Shown: positions 45,740-54,854, counted from the stretch's first letter. The stretch is 64,000 nucleotides of DNA from GCA-2737725 sp965229355 (GCA_965229355.1 OZ245869.1:1798001-1862000); one strand, 5' to 3'. Program-made: numbers and translations. The notes: generated by a model not told the origin, from the sequence alone.

Positions 45740-46129
45740 CTATTTCTTAGCCAGAAGGGCTTTGGCTTCTGCTTCGTCTATGGTGACGATTTTGTCGATC
45801 ATGCACATGCTGCCGACAGGGCCGATCACCTTCAACGGGTCGGATGTGCACAGCTGATTGATCGACGTCGAATGTGAGAAGCCACCTTCGATCTTAAGGC
45901 CTGAGCACTTGTTGACCAGATCGATGCGTTTATAACCGCCACCGGCCTTCATCTTCACCAAGATCGTGCTGTTATCGATCACAGGTGTTGAATCGATATA
46001 ATTGAGTTGGATGCACTGTTGCGTGTCGCCAATTTTATCGCCGTCTGCTTTTGCAGCGGCTGCGGCCAAAACGCCACCCGCCAAAGCCGCAAATGTTGCG
46101 ATTAGGATGCGTGTTAATGTCGAGGTCAT
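45740..46129 (-). CDS. secreted protein with DUF6491-like pattern
   Basis: 129 aa with a signal peptide (MTSTLTRILIATFAALAGG... up to AKADG). The mature part has the spaced cysteines QQCIQLNYIDSTPVID, NKCSGLKIEG, QLCTSDP and SMCMIDKIV, the layout of the DUF6491 family. GGGAG lies 8 nt before the ATG at 46129. A related pattern occurs in the gene at 28242-28679. Function unknown. Confidence 0.72.
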   Translation of the reverse strand: MTSTLTRILIATFAALAGGVLAAAAAKADGDKIGDTQQCIQLNYIDSTPVIDNSTILVKMKAGGGYKRIDLVNKCSGLKIEGGFSHSTSINQLCTSDPLKVIGPVGSMCMIDKIVTIDEAEAKALLAKK

Positions 46130-46239
46130 GTGCAGTACTCCCAAGTCCGTCAGGCTTCATCGCCGTCCCAATAAGCTAATCCTTAGCTATGGGTCATGGC
46201 TAGCCTCGGGCACGATTGGGGCAAAATCGTGGTTCTCAC

Positions 46240-47103
46240 TTATTTTAGAAAAGCCGAGATTGCTTGGGCTTTGCCGTCGATGCCGCCATAGGTCGCTGCC
46301 AATTTTGCATCAGCTAACAACGCGGCCATGTCTTTTGCGGCGGCTTTTAAGTGCGCTGGCTCGGTATCGGCTTCCAGCACCAAGACCGTTTGTTTGATGT
46401 GTGGCAGGCGCTCACGGGCTGCGTATTCGAACGCAGCATTATACGCCTTGTGATAGGTGGTCAGCCCTTTCAAGACATCAACCGTATGCGCGTGAAGCCA
46501 TTCAGGTGTTGGCATCACGCGATTATTGCGATGTGCGGGGTCACGCATGAAGTAGGGGAAATGAAACACCTGATCGCGTACGAAGTTGAAGGCCCAAATC
46601 AGATGACGGCCAAATTCATCGGGAACAACGGTGGGGGCGTAGTGCGCGAGAATTTCTTTTTTCAATTCCGGTTCGTATTCGATGATGCCGTCGAACACCA
46701 CGCGGTTAACACGGTCTGGGTGCAAAATCGCAAACTCTGCGGCTGTGCGACATCCCGTGTGTGAGCCGTAGATATCCGCGCGCTCTATCCCCAACGCATC
46801 TAGCACACGACGCACACTGTCAGCATAGTATGTAATATCCGGCTTTTCAGGCGTGGGTGGCGCTGAATCGCCATTGCCTAACGTGTCAGGCGCTATCAGG
46901 TGTTGCGTTGCGCCATGTTGACGCAAGGCAAGCATCAGCGGTTCTAATCCCCGCGCTGAGGCGGGTGATGGGTGCATTAAATAAAGCGGTGTTTTGGTTT
47001 TGTCAGTGGCGAGCAATTCGCGGACGTGCACTAAACCTTCGGTTATGCGAACAAAACGGCGCTCAATCAATGTGTCGTGGGTATGGGGCATGGAGACGGA
47101 CAT
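46240..47103 (-). CDS. alpha/beta-hydrolase-fold protein with an atypical nucleophile elbow
   Basis: 287 aa. The fold is supported by LYLMHPSPASARGLEPLMLA, the strand-oxyanion pattern LIAPDTLGNGDS, and IYGSHTGCRTAAEFAILHPD. The usual G-x-Ser-x-G elbow reads G-S-His115-T-G, and no clear catalytic His is visible near the C-terminus (the end is GGIDGKAQAISAFLK). It may use a different chemistry or be a non-catalytic homologue. Start 47103 or 47091. The reaction is unknown. Confidence 0.8.
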   Translation of the reverse strand: MSVSMPHTHDTLIERRFVRITEGLVHVRELLATDKTKTPLYLMHPSPASARGLEPLMLALRQHGATQHLIAPDTLGNGDSAPPTPEKPDITYYADSVRRVLDALGIERADIYGSHTGCRTAAEFAILHPDRVNRVVFDGIIEYEPELKKEILAHYAPTVVPDEFGRHLIWAFNFVRDQVFHFPYFMRDPAHRNNRVMPTPEWLHAHTVDVLKGLTTYHKAYNAAFEYAARERLPHIKQTVLVLEADTEPAHLKAAAKDMAALLADAKLAATYGGIDGKAQAISAFLK

Positions 47104-47167
47104 TCTGTAGCAACAACATTGTCGTAGTGTAGGCTTGCGATGCTAGCGTGACGAGCGGTGTGCTTGA

Positions 47168-47821
47168 ATGGGGATTGCATCACCGCATCCACAATACGAT
47201 TATCGATCATTGCAGATATGTGTGATTATTATTTTATGCTCACATTGTTCTGCCGCCTTACTTTTCTTTGAGCTGATTTCAGACGTGTTACCTATCGTTC
47301 ATCCGCGCACACAGGCCTTTCTTGATCACTGGCGCGCAATACCGCGCCGTGAAGGTGTGATCGCGCCTCATACAGATGACTTTCTTGATCAAGCGCCCGC
47401 ACGGTTTATGGCCAGTGTCTTTATTCAAGAAGTTGTCGACGATAGCTTATTGGTGCGCTTCATGGGGACCGATCTGGTTGAGCGTTGGCGGCGCGATGAC
47501 ACTGGCAAAGAGTTTGGTGGCCGCTTGCCGCCGGAAGCCAAAGCGCGTGTGGTGAATGCGGCAAGTCGTGTCGCGCTACACCCGTGTGGTATTTTGCAGC
47601 ACGGTGTGTTGGGCACATCAGCGGGTCGTGAAGCATCTTTTGAAGGTGTTTTGCTGCCGTTGGCGGTTGATGCAGGTGCGCCGCCCCGCATCGTTGTGTT
47701 TAGTGTCGTGCTCGACAGTTTAGAGCGCGAAGAGCACGGCAACCAATTTGCATCCGCTGGCGAGCGCTGGTGGATCGATGTGGGGGCGGGCGTTCCGAGC
47801 GAGCCGCCACCATCTCGATAG
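47168..47821 (+). CDS. PAS-domain (PAS_5-type) protein
   Basis: Reading frame of 217 codons. The supported part starts near the GTG at 47285 (VLPIVHPRTQAFLDHWRAIP) and shows FMASVFIQEVVDDSLLVRFM and GTDLVERWRRDDTGKEFGG, the pattern of PAS_5 proteins common in alphaproteobacteria. The first 39 codons are hydrophobic and may not be translated. The role is probably sensing or regulation, ligand unknown. It converges on the SBP gene with 3 nt between stop codons. Confidence 0.72.
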   Translation: MGIASPHPQYDYRSLQICVIIILCSHCSAALLFFELISDVLPIVHPRTQAFLDHWRAIPRREGVIAPHTDDFLDQAPARFMASVFIQEVVDDSLLVRFMGTDLVERWRRDDTGKEFGGRLPPEAKARVVNAASRVALHPCGILQHGVLGTSAGREASFEGVLLPLAVDAGAPPRIVVFSVVLDSLEREEHGNQFASAGERWWIDVGAGVPSEPPPSR

Positions 47822-47824
47822 AAA

Positions 47825-49348
47825 TTACGGATTGCCCGTCACATCCATGCTGTGAAACGGAATTTGTTCCTCCGTCGCGCTATAGCCAATCACGCGCTTT
47901 GCCACGCCATCAAAGTACGGTGTTTGCCATAAAATAAGCCCCGGCGGGTTGTCATGCTCATGCGCCATGACTTTTTGCGTGCGGGCGCGGCGCTCTTCCG
48001 GTGTGGTGGCATCGCGCGCAGCTTCGATCAGCGGCATCATCGCTTCATCGCAGTGATACGGGTGCGTCCAACCGCACGAGCGGATTCTGTACGCGTTCAT
48101 GGGGTCGTAGCCATTCGACCGCATACTAAACGCCAATGATGGCCAGCCGCCTTGGTAAACATATTCCAGGTTTTTCGCGAAGGTGATGCGACGCAATTCC
48201 ATCTTCACGCCAACGGCTGCTAAATCTGTCGCGATCTGTTGCAGCATCGTGTCATCGCTGTTGGCATTGCCGACCATGGATGTTGGTAGGTCAAAGCCTT
48301 TTGGATAGCCCGCTTCAGCCAGCAATGCTTTCGCTTTGGCGGGGTCGTATTCATAAGGCTTTAAATCGGGATTGTACCCAAACCCCAGTGGATGCGTCAT
48401 TTGCGATGACGGCGTAGTCGCGCCGTACATAAGAGTATCGATGATGCGTTGCTTGTTGATTGCGTAATTCAATGCGCGCCGGACACGCACATCTTTCACA
48501 GGGCTATCTTTCACCGTCACGAACGCGATGAAGCTTGTCTCCGGCGTTTTGTACGTCACCAGCTTGCCGCCCTCGGCTTCGATGGCGTCACGCTCATCGG
48601 GCGAAATGCCATAGGCAATGTCGATGGCCCCAGATGTCAGAGCTTGCACGCGGGCTGTCGGTTCCGCGATTTGTAAAATTTCGAGCTTGTCGATTTTAGG
48701 CGCGCGCCACGATGTGCGGTTTGCATCCATCTCAATTTTGCCTGCGGCCCAGCGCGTTACTTTGAATGGGCCTGTGCCGATAGGTGCTGCTTGATAACCT
48801 TCAGGCCCCAACTTACGCCACGCCTCAGGTGCGATCATGCGCAAGAACATCAGATGCAGTGGCAGGATTGCATCGGGGCGGTTGGTGCTGATTTCAACAT
48901 TCAAGGCATCGCGCGCTTTGGCACTGATGACGCCGTAAGTGTTGATCTGACTGCCAACGGACTCACTGCGACCTTTGGGGCCCAGCAAATATTCAATCGC
49001 TGTGACAACAGACTCAGATGTGAAGGGTTCACCGTTCGAGAACTTCACATTCTCGCGCAGTGTGATCACCCAACGCGACGGCGTTTCCGCAACCCACTTC
49101 ACCGCCAAGCCCGGCTGCACATTTCCATCAGGCCCCATTGTCGTGAGCGTGTCGTAAATGGCCAGGTGCGGCATGCTTGAGGGCAAGTTCAGTGCGCCAA
49201 AGGGCGCGCCTTGCGTTGCCGGTAGTAGTTGCACGCCCACCCGTAATGTCTTGGCACATAACGATGTAATGCTAAGGGCCGAGATACTAAGTGCGGCGAG
49301 ACAACCGATGATTGCGAGACGTTTGTTCACGACGAAACCTTTTTGCAT
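47825..49348 (-). CDS. ABC-type peptide/nickel substrate-binding protein (SBP family 5)
   Basis: 507 aa by the ATG at 49348; a GTG at 49330 with AAAAGG 7 nt upstream is an equally good start. The signal region is RLAIIGCLAALSISALS. Family segments are IYDTLTTMGPDGNVQPGLAV, TLRENVKFSNGEPFTSESVV, IGTGPFKVTRWA and VRRALNYAINKQRIIDTLM. It is divergent from a large TonB-dependent receptor (49503), which suggests that outer- and inner-membrane steps of one uptake route are encoded together. No permease or ATPase lies nearby. Confidence 0.9.
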   Translation of the reverse strand: MQKGFVVNKRLAIIGCLAALSISALSITSLCAKTLRVGVQLLPATQGAPFGALNLPSSMPHLAIYDTLTTMGPDGNVQPGLAVKWVAETPSRWVITLRENVKFSNGEPFTSESVVTAIEYLLGPKGRSESVGSQINTYGVISAKARDALNVEISTNRPDAILPLHLMFLRMIAPEAWRKLGPEGYQAAPIGTGPFKVTRWAAGKIEMDANRTSWRAPKIDKLEILQIAEPTARVQALTSGAIDIAYGISPDERDAIEAEGGKLVTYKTPETSFIAFVTVKDSPVKDVRVRRALNYAINKQRIIDTLMYGATTPSSQMTHPLGFGYNPDLKPYEYDPAKAKALLAEAGYPKGFDLPTSMVGNANSDDTMLQQIATDLAAVGVKMELRRITFAKNLEYVYQGGWPSLAFSMRSNGYDPMNAYRIRSCGWTHPYHCDEAMMPLIEAARDATTPEERRARTQKVMAHEHDNPPGLILWQTPYFDGVAKRVIGYSATEEQIPFHSMDVTGNP

Positions 49349-49502
49349 GGGGCCGTGCAAACATCGCAAAATTTGTCTTTTGGTCATACCTTTAAAATTT
49401 GGACGGTCGGAATCCGAATGACAATTTCGGCTTTTGCATTCAGTCCTATTCCCGTATGACCACGGCCAGGGGCGGGCCTACAACGGACGGCGGTTTTTCA
49501 GG

Positions 49503-52145
49503 ATGCAACACTCGACATCGTTGCGCGCACTTGCCTGCACGCTTTTGGCCACAACTGTGTTCACTAGTCATTCTGCTGTTGCGGAAACGGCGTCTGATGC
49601 ACTGGATGAGATTGTTGTCGTCGGCTCGCGCATTAAAAGCGACCGCGCGAATTTGCCGTCGCCGGTGATCACTGTGTCCGCCGCAGACATTGCTGCGCAA
49701 GGCTTAAGCACGCCTGCGGATATTGTTCGCACGCTGTCGGTAAATACAGGCTCGGAATTCAACACCGATGTGTTCACGCAAAATTTATCGGTGGGGACGT
49801 CGAACTTCAATCTGCGTGGCTTGGGTTTGAATGCAACGCTCGTATTACTGAACGGCAAGCGCCAAACGATTTCTGGCGGCTTAGCTGATGATGGCTCGAC
49901 GTTCGTTGATTTGAATGCGCTGATCCCGATGATCGCGCTGGAACGTTTAGATGTGTTGAAAGACGGTGGCTCGGCGTTGTACGGCACCGATGCTGTCGCG
50001 GGTGTTGCTGACTTTGTGACCCGCAAAAAATTCACCGGCGTTGAAGCGCAGATTGACTACAGCAACACGTCCAACTCATCGCAAGATGATCTAAGCGTGT
50101 CGGGCATTGTCGGCGGCGGAAACGACAAGGCCCACGGCATGTTGGCCGCAAGCTATTTGCGCCGGTCATGGATGCCAACCACAGACCGCGCTTACACCGC
50201 AGGTAAGGCGTACTCGTCTTACGGTCAGCCGGGCGCATTCATTTTACTCGCGCAATCACCAGTCTATCCAGACTTGCCTTATGGCTTGGCAAACAACCAA
50301 TCGATTATTGACCCGAATTGTGCATCTGGTGGCGGTATCCCTACACCGCGCGCCGTGCAGCCTGCTGGCATTAAGAGCGGCGTTGTGGGCACCTGTGTGT
50401 TCGATTTCTCGTCGTACTATCATTTGGTCCCGCGTGAACGCCGCTGGAACACCTATGGCAGCGGTGAGTTGAACATTAACGACGATGTGACGCTGTACAC
50501 AGAAGCGACGTATGCCTGGAATGGCGTGCTGCGTGGCACGTCGCCATCGTTCCCATTGTTTAATTCGCCCATCGTGCCTGCCGATAACCCCGGTAACATC
50601 TACAAAGTGCCGGTGCTATTTTTGGGCCGTGCGCTTGGCTCTTCTGCGGGCGCTGACATGGTGCGTCACGAGTCAGAAACCTGGCGCGGTGTTGTGGGCG
50701 CCAAGGGCGAAGTTCATGGTTGGGCGTGGGATGTGGCCGCCACGCACAGCGAAAACAACTTTTATGTCGGCATCAATAACGACCTGACCACGCGCTTTAT
50801 TGCCGCACTCAATGGCAAGGGCGGGCCCAACAATAATCAATACTTCAATCCGTTCGGCTCAGCCGTCACTGCAACGCCAGGTCAGGCGACGTACAATGAC
50901 CCGGCTGTGATCGATGATTTTAATTCGACGATCACCTACGACTACCGCACGCGCCTCAGCACCTTTGATGCCAGCATTAGCGGTGATGTGTTCGATACAA
51001 AATACGGCACGTGGGGCTTGGCTTTAGGTGGCCAAGCACGTCATGAAAAAGTGACCGGCGATTTGGATGATCAATTCAATGCCGAGAACTATATTTTCTT
51101 TGTCGGTGGCCCAGACTTTGGTGGCGCGCGCGATGTGTGGGCGGGTTTTGCTGAAGCGCGTGGACCCATTGTGCCAACCCTTGATGCGCAAATCGCGGTG
51201 CGTCACGAAAACACCGACGGCGAATTTTCATCGACCGATCCGAAGTTTGGCCTGACATGGCAGCCGCTCGATTGGGTGCGTGCGCGGGGCACCTATGGAA
51301 CAGCCTTCCGTGCGCCGTCGATCTTCCAGGCCTATTCGATCCAGATGGTGCAGCAGGATATTCTTGACCCGCTGACGGGCAATCGTGGCTTCCGCGCTAT
51401 TCGTACTGTCGGCGCACCGGATTTGAAACCGGAGCAAGCTGACACATCGAATTTAGGCTTAACGCTGACACCATTTGAAGGCTTCTCGGCGTCGGTCGAT
51501 TACTGGCGTTACGACTATACCGACATCATCGTGAAGGAAGGCGCGCAAGCGCTGGTGAATGCTAACCCCAACAGTTCACGCATCGTGCGGGCCTCGGGCC
51601 AAATTTTGCGGATCGATACCAGCTACATCAATGCCTCGAAAGCGTTGACTGATGGCTTGGATGTATCGTTGCGCCAAAGCTGGTCCACGTCGTCGTTGGG
51701 TGATTTCGCCGTAGGTGCCGAAGCAACCTGGATCAGCCGCTTTTTGATTCAAGATACGCCGACGTCTGCGGTGCGGAATGTAGTGGGCAACCGCAACTAC
51801 AACACGTTTGCAAGATCACTTCCCCAATGGCGCGGCAACACATCGCTAGCTTGGGGGCTGGATGAGCACAATGCCACCGCCACAGTTCGCTTGACCGGGG
51901 CCTATGACGATGACCAGAACGCGAATCGCCGTGTGAAAAGCCAAACCACGCTCGATCTTCAGTATGGCTATACCTTCTCGGGTAGCTTGTTGGGGGATGA
52001 GCGGAATGTGGCTTTCAGCGTCGGGGCCCTCAACGTGTTCAACCAGGACCCGCCAAATGTCATCACCAATGCTGGCTATGACAGCAAAATCGCCGATCCG
52101 CGGGGCCGGGTGCTGTACGTTCGCCTCAAGACGGCCTGGAACTAA
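49503..52145 (+). CDS. TonB-dependent outer-membrane receptor
   Basis: 880 aa. The ATG at 49503 opens a signal peptide ending near SHSAVAET; earlier in-frame ATG at 49434. The TonB box is likely in LDEIVVVGSRI. The plug includes PADIVRTLSVNTGSEFNTD and the barrel runs to the C-terminal RVLYVRLKTAWN, with a terminal Asn instead of the usual aromatic residue. This type (cellobiose/peptide-type receptors) is common in alphaproteobacteria. It is divergent from the SBP gene. The ligand is unknown, possibly peptide-like (inference from the SBP). Confidence 0.88.
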   Translation: MQHSTSLRALACTLLATTVFTSHSAVAETASDALDEIVVVGSRIKSDRANLPSPVITVSAADIAAQGLSTPADIVRTLSVNTGSEFNTDVFTQNLSVGTSNFNLRGLGLNATLVLLNGKRQTISGGLADDGSTFVDLNALIPMIALERLDVLKDGGSALYGTDAVAGVADFVTRKKFTGVEAQIDYSNTSNSSQDDLSVSGIVGGGNDKAHGMLAASYLRRSWMPTTDRAYTAGKAYSSYGQPGAFILLAQSPVYPDLPYGLANNQSIIDPNCASGGGIPTPRAVQPAGIKSGVVGTCVFDFSSYYHLVPRERRWNTYGSGELNINDDVTLYTEATYAWNGVLRGTSPSFPLFNSPIVPADNPGNIYKVPVLFLGRALGSSAGADMVRHESETWRGVVGAKGEVHGWAWDVAATHSENNFYVGINNDLTTRFIAALNGKGGPNNNQYFNPFGSAVTATPGQATYNDPAVIDDFNSTITYDYRTRLSTFDASISGDVFDTKYGTWGLALGGQARHEKVTGDLDDQFNAENYIFFVGGPDFGGARDVWAGFAEARGPIVPTLDAQIAVRHENTDGEFSSTDPKFGLTWQPLDWVRARGTYGTAFRAPSIFQAYSIQMVQQDILDPLTGNRGFRAIRTVGAPDLKPEQADTSNLGLTLTPFEGFSASVDYWRYDYTDIIVKEGAQALVNANPNSSRIVRASGQILRIDTSYINASKALTDGLDVSLRQSWSTSSLGDFAVGAEATWISRFLIQDTPTSAVRNVVGNRNYNTFARSLPQWRGNTSLAWGLDEHNATATVRLTGAYDDDQNANRRVKSQTTLDLQYGYTFSGSLLGDERNVAFSVGALNVFNQDPPNVITNAGYDSKIADPRGRVLYVRLKTAWN

Positions 52146-52166
52146 CAAGACAGCCTGGAACTAAAA
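52129..52166 (+). repeat. tandem duplication at the receptor gene's 3' end
   Basis: A 19-nt unit AGACGGCCTGGAACTAACA is followed directly by AGACAGCCTGGAACTAAAA, 17 of 19 positions identical. Each unit carries the receptor's last codons with a TAA in frame, so the stop codon is duplicated. A third degenerate part follows (AGTCCGCCTGG). Confidence 0.65.
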
Positions 52167-52171
52167 AGTCC

Positions 52172-52195
52172 GCCTGGCAGTATAGCAAGCCAGGC
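52172..52195 (+). terminator. candidate terminator after the TonB receptor
   Basis: A perfect 7-bp stem GCCTGGC / GCCAGGC with a 10-nt loop, followed by TGTTCTT. It lies 27 nt after the receptor stop; a short T-rich tail makes it plausible but not strong. Confidence 0.5.
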
Positions 52196-52220
52196 TGTTC
52201 TTGGCGGAAAGCGTTGCGTG

Positions 52221-52244
52221 TCATATATGACCCTCATATGAGGG
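52221..52244. promoter_or_regulatory. two adjacent palindromes upstream of leuC
   Basis: TCATATATGA (10 bp) is directly followed by CCCTCATATGAGGG (14 bp), both perfect palindromes that share the element TCATAT. They lie 37 nt before the leuC start. Position and symmetry fit an operator or a promoter-proximal regulatory site; the regulator is unknown. Confidence 0.45.
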
Positions 52245-52281
52245 GCGTTTGTGGGCTCCTGGCTGAGATTTCGAGGGACAT

Positions 52282-53682
52282 ATGGCACGCACGCTTTACG
52301 ATAAAATCTGGGATGCACACATCGTTCATCAGTACGAGAACGGCGACTGCATTATCTATATCGACCGCCACCTCGTGCACGAAGTCTCTAGCCCGCAGGC
52401 TTTTGAAGGCTTGGAGAAAGCGGGCCGCAAGTTGCACCGCCCGGCGGCGGCCTTGTCTGTGCCCGATCACAACGTGCCGACAACTTCTGACCGTCTGACC
52501 AAGATCGAAGACCCAGAGTCAGTTGCGCAGCTAGATCTCCTGATCGCCAATACCAAAACCTTCGGGATGCCCTACATCCCCATGGAAGATGAACGCCAAG
52601 GGATTGTGCACGTCATTGGCCCCGAGCAGGGCATGACGTTGCCGGGTGTCACAATGGTCTGCGGTGACTCGCACACCACCACGCACGGCGCGTTTGGCGC
52701 GTTGGCGTTCGGGATTGGGACGTCTGAAATCGAACACGTGCTGGCGACACAAACCCACGTGATGCGCCGCTCGAAGACCATGCGCGTGAACATCGAAGGC
52801 AAGTTGGGCCCTGGTGTGACGGCAAAGGATATGGCGCTGGAAGTGATCTCACGTTTGGGCACCGCTGGTGCCACGGGCCATGCGGTGGAATACGCAGGCT
52901 CAACGGTGCGTGATCTCTCGATGGAAGGGCGCATGACGCTCTGCAATCTCACCATTGAAGCCGGTGCGCGCACAGGCATGGTGGCGCCTGACGAGAAAAC
53001 ATTCGCCTATGTGAAAGACCGCCCCATGTCACCTAAGGGGGGCGACTGGGATAAAGCGGTTGCGTATTGGAAAACGTTGTTCACCGATGCTGATGCGACG
53101 TTCAACAGCGAACTGAACATCAAAGCCGAAGATATCGCACCGCGTTTGACGTGGGGCACTAGCCCGGAAGATTCACTGCCGGTGACAGCTGTGGTGCCGT
53201 CGCCTGCGGACTTTGCAGATGTGAACAAGCGCGTCGCGGTGGAACGCTCGCTCTCGTACATGGGTTTGAAGCCCGGCGAAAAACTGACGGACATGAAGAT
53301 CGACCGCGTGTTCATCGGGTCATGCACTAACAGCCGCATCGAAGATTTGCGCGCGGCAGCCAGCATTGTGAAGGGCAAGAAAATTGCCGGCCACGTGCAG
53401 GGGATGATCGTGCCGGGCTCTGGCCTCGTGAAGAAGCAGGCCGAACAAGAAGGGTTGGATAAAATCTTCACCGCTGCGGGCTTTGAATGGCGTGAGCCGG
53501 GCTGCTCGATGTGCGTGGGTATGAATCCCGACCAGTTGAAGCCGTTTGAACGTTGCGCTGCCACGTCCAACCGCAACTTCGAAGGCCGCCAAGGCAAGAA
53601 TGGCCGCACGCACCTGATGAGCCCAGCGATGGCTGCCGCTGCTGGTATTGCGGGCCACGTGGTTGACGTTCGTAATATTTGA
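52282..53682 (+). CDS. leuC: 3-isopropylmalate dehydratase, large subunit
   Basis: Iron-sulfur isomerase of leucine biosynthesis, 466 aa, normal for LeuC. The three [4Fe-4S] cysteines are visible: Cys348 in GSCTNSRIEDL and Cys408/Cys411 in GCSMCVGMNP. Substrate segments VCGDSHTTTHGAFGALAFGI and DHNVPTTSDR are present. GAGGGA lies 6 nt before the ATG. The partner leuD and leuB are not in the window; the following gene is unrelated, so the small subunit must be encoded elsewhere. Confidence 0.97.
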   Translation: MARTLYDKIWDAHIVHQYENGDCIIYIDRHLVHEVSSPQAFEGLEKAGRKLHRPAAALSVPDHNVPTTSDRLTKIEDPESVAQLDLLIANTKTFGMPYIPMEDERQGIVHVIGPEQGMTLPGVTMVCGDSHTTTHGAFGALAFGIGTSEIEHVLATQTHVMRRSKTMRVNIEGKLGPGVTAKDMALEVISRLGTAGATGHAVEYAGSTVRDLSMEGRMTLCNLTIEAGARTGMVAPDEKTFAYVKDRPMSPKGGDWDKAVAYWKTLFTDADATFNSELNIKAEDIAPRLTWGTSPEDSLPVTAVVPSPADFADVNKRVAVERSLSYMGLKPGEKLTDMKIDRVFIGSCTNSRIEDLRAAASIVKGKKIAGHVQGMIVPGSGLVKKQAEQEGLDKIFTAAGFEWREPGCSMCVGMNPDQLKPFERCAATSNRNFEGRQGKNGRTHLMSPAMAAAAGIAGHVVDVRNI

Positions 53683-53756
53683 TTCCTATCACGTTGCGTA
53701 AAGTTTTGGGCTCGGGCACGATGGTGTCCGAGCTCATTTCTTTTGTGGGGTGCTCC

Positions 53757-54245
53757 ATGAAGCGTGCATTGAAAGTGGCCCTGTCGGCTGTTGTTTTGGC
53801 GGCGTCATCGGCTCCGGCGTTCGCAGCGGATCCATTTCCGCGTGGCATGTTCGATCAGAGCACGATGCAGGGCTGGCAGCGCTCGACTGGTGCGTCGGCT
53901 ATGGCCTATGGCACAGTGAAATTCCATCCCACGAAGTCAGATGCCGAGCCCGCCAAGTTTGGCGTGGCGATGACGGCTCCTTACCGTGTGAACGGCGCAG
54001 GCGTGTTGTTACGGACGCAAGCACCGAAGTTGATGGATTTCAGTTTCAACACCCGCAGCTTTGACGGCACATGGGGCTCGGCGTTGAATATCGGTGCGAC
54101 CCGTGCTTGGACGTATGATCCCTACGCGCCCGTTGGCCAGCAGCACAGCAACTTCCTGGACAGCGGAACGTCATGGATTGTGGTCGGCGTCGCCACCATT
54201 GCCATTGGCTTTGGCGTTTATTCGCTGACCCAGAACGGCACCTGA
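53757..54245 (+). CDS. exported hypothetical protein with C-terminal membrane helix
   Basis: 162 aa. The ATG at 53757 opens a signal peptide MKRALKVALSAVVLAASSAP cut near AFAADP. The mature part has MFDQSTMQGWQRSTG, a Thr/Ala-rich middle and LDSGTSWIVVGVATIAIGFG at the end, a probable single membrane segment. TGTGGGG is upstream of the start. I do not recognise the family. It sits between leuC and the Mrp-N-like gene. Confidence 0.65.
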   Translation: MKRALKVALSAVVLAASSAPAFAADPFPRGMFDQSTMQGWQRSTGASAMAYGTVKFHPTKSDAEPAKFGVAMTAPYRVNGAGVLLRTQAPKLMDFSFNTRSFDGTWGSALNIGATRAWTYDPYAPVGQQHSNFLDSGTSWIVVGVATIAIGFGVYSLTQNGT

Positions 54246-54252
54246 TCTGTTC

Positions 54253-54795
54253 ATGGCCACTGTCACACACGAATTTATTCTCGCGGCGTTAACGCAAGTC
54301 GATACCGGCCACGGCGGCAGTCTTGTCGCCAAAGGTTGGGTCGGTGATGTGGTGACGCGTGATGGACACGTGCTCGTTACGCTTGATGTGCCCGCGAACT
54401 TAGGCCCCACGTTAGAGCCTGTGCGTGCGGCAGCCGAAAAAGCCGTGCATAAAATGTCGGGTGTTGTCAGCGCCACAGTTGTGATGACAGCAAGTGATGC
54501 AGCTAGTTCCGCAGGTTCATCTCTCAAGCAAGGCGAAACCTGTTCTGTTCCAGAAGACGAAGCGAAGTTGGCCACTGAGCCGACACCGATTGATGAATTT
54601 ATCGCCGCCGTGGAATTGATCGCCCAAAACCATCCTGATGGTTTGGCAAACCTTGCTGCGCTGGGATATCGCCAAAGCTTTCCTGGCAAACTGATCCAGC
54701 TTTCAAAAACGCTGACGCCGGTGATGACTGAACTGATCAGTCGCGCTGAAAAAGCTGAAGCCGCGCTAGATCGCTCTAAAGGCCAAGCGGCCTAA
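54253..54795 (+). CDS. orphan Mrp N-terminal (MIP18/FSCA-like) domain protein
   Basis: 180 aa. The first about 80 residues (HEFILAALTQVDTGHGGSLV, VTLDVPANLGPTLEPVRAA and VVSATVVMTAS) resemble the N-terminal domain of the iron-sulfur carrier Mrp/ApbC. The P-loop ATPase half is absent; instead an acidic linker and a helical C-terminus (DEFIAAVELIAQNHPDGLAN; KTLTPVMTELISRAEKAEAA) follow. The usual Asp-Pro-Glu of MIP18 proteins is not seen. Its closeness to leuC, an Fe-S enzyme, is suggestive (inference). Confidence 0.62.
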   Translation: MATVTHEFILAALTQVDTGHGGSLVAKGWVGDVVTRDGHVLVTLDVPANLGPTLEPVRAAAEKAVHKMSGVVSATVVMTASDAASSAGSSLKQGETCSVPEDEAKLATEPTPIDEFIAAVELIAQNHPDGLANLAALGYRQSFPGKLIQLSKTLTPVMTELISRAEKAEAALDRSKGQAA

Positions 54796-54821
54796 TCGCA
54801 ATCGCCGTATCCCAGAAAAGC

Positions 54822-54854
54822 TGAAACCTCGCCACCAGAGATGGCGAGGTTTCA
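54822..54854 (+). terminator. terminator after the Mrp-N-like gene
   Basis: A perfect 13-bp stem TGAAACCTCGCCA / TGGCGAGGTTTCA with a 7-nt loop, starting 27 nt after the stop codon. The T-run is short (TCGTTTA). Confidence 0.8.
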
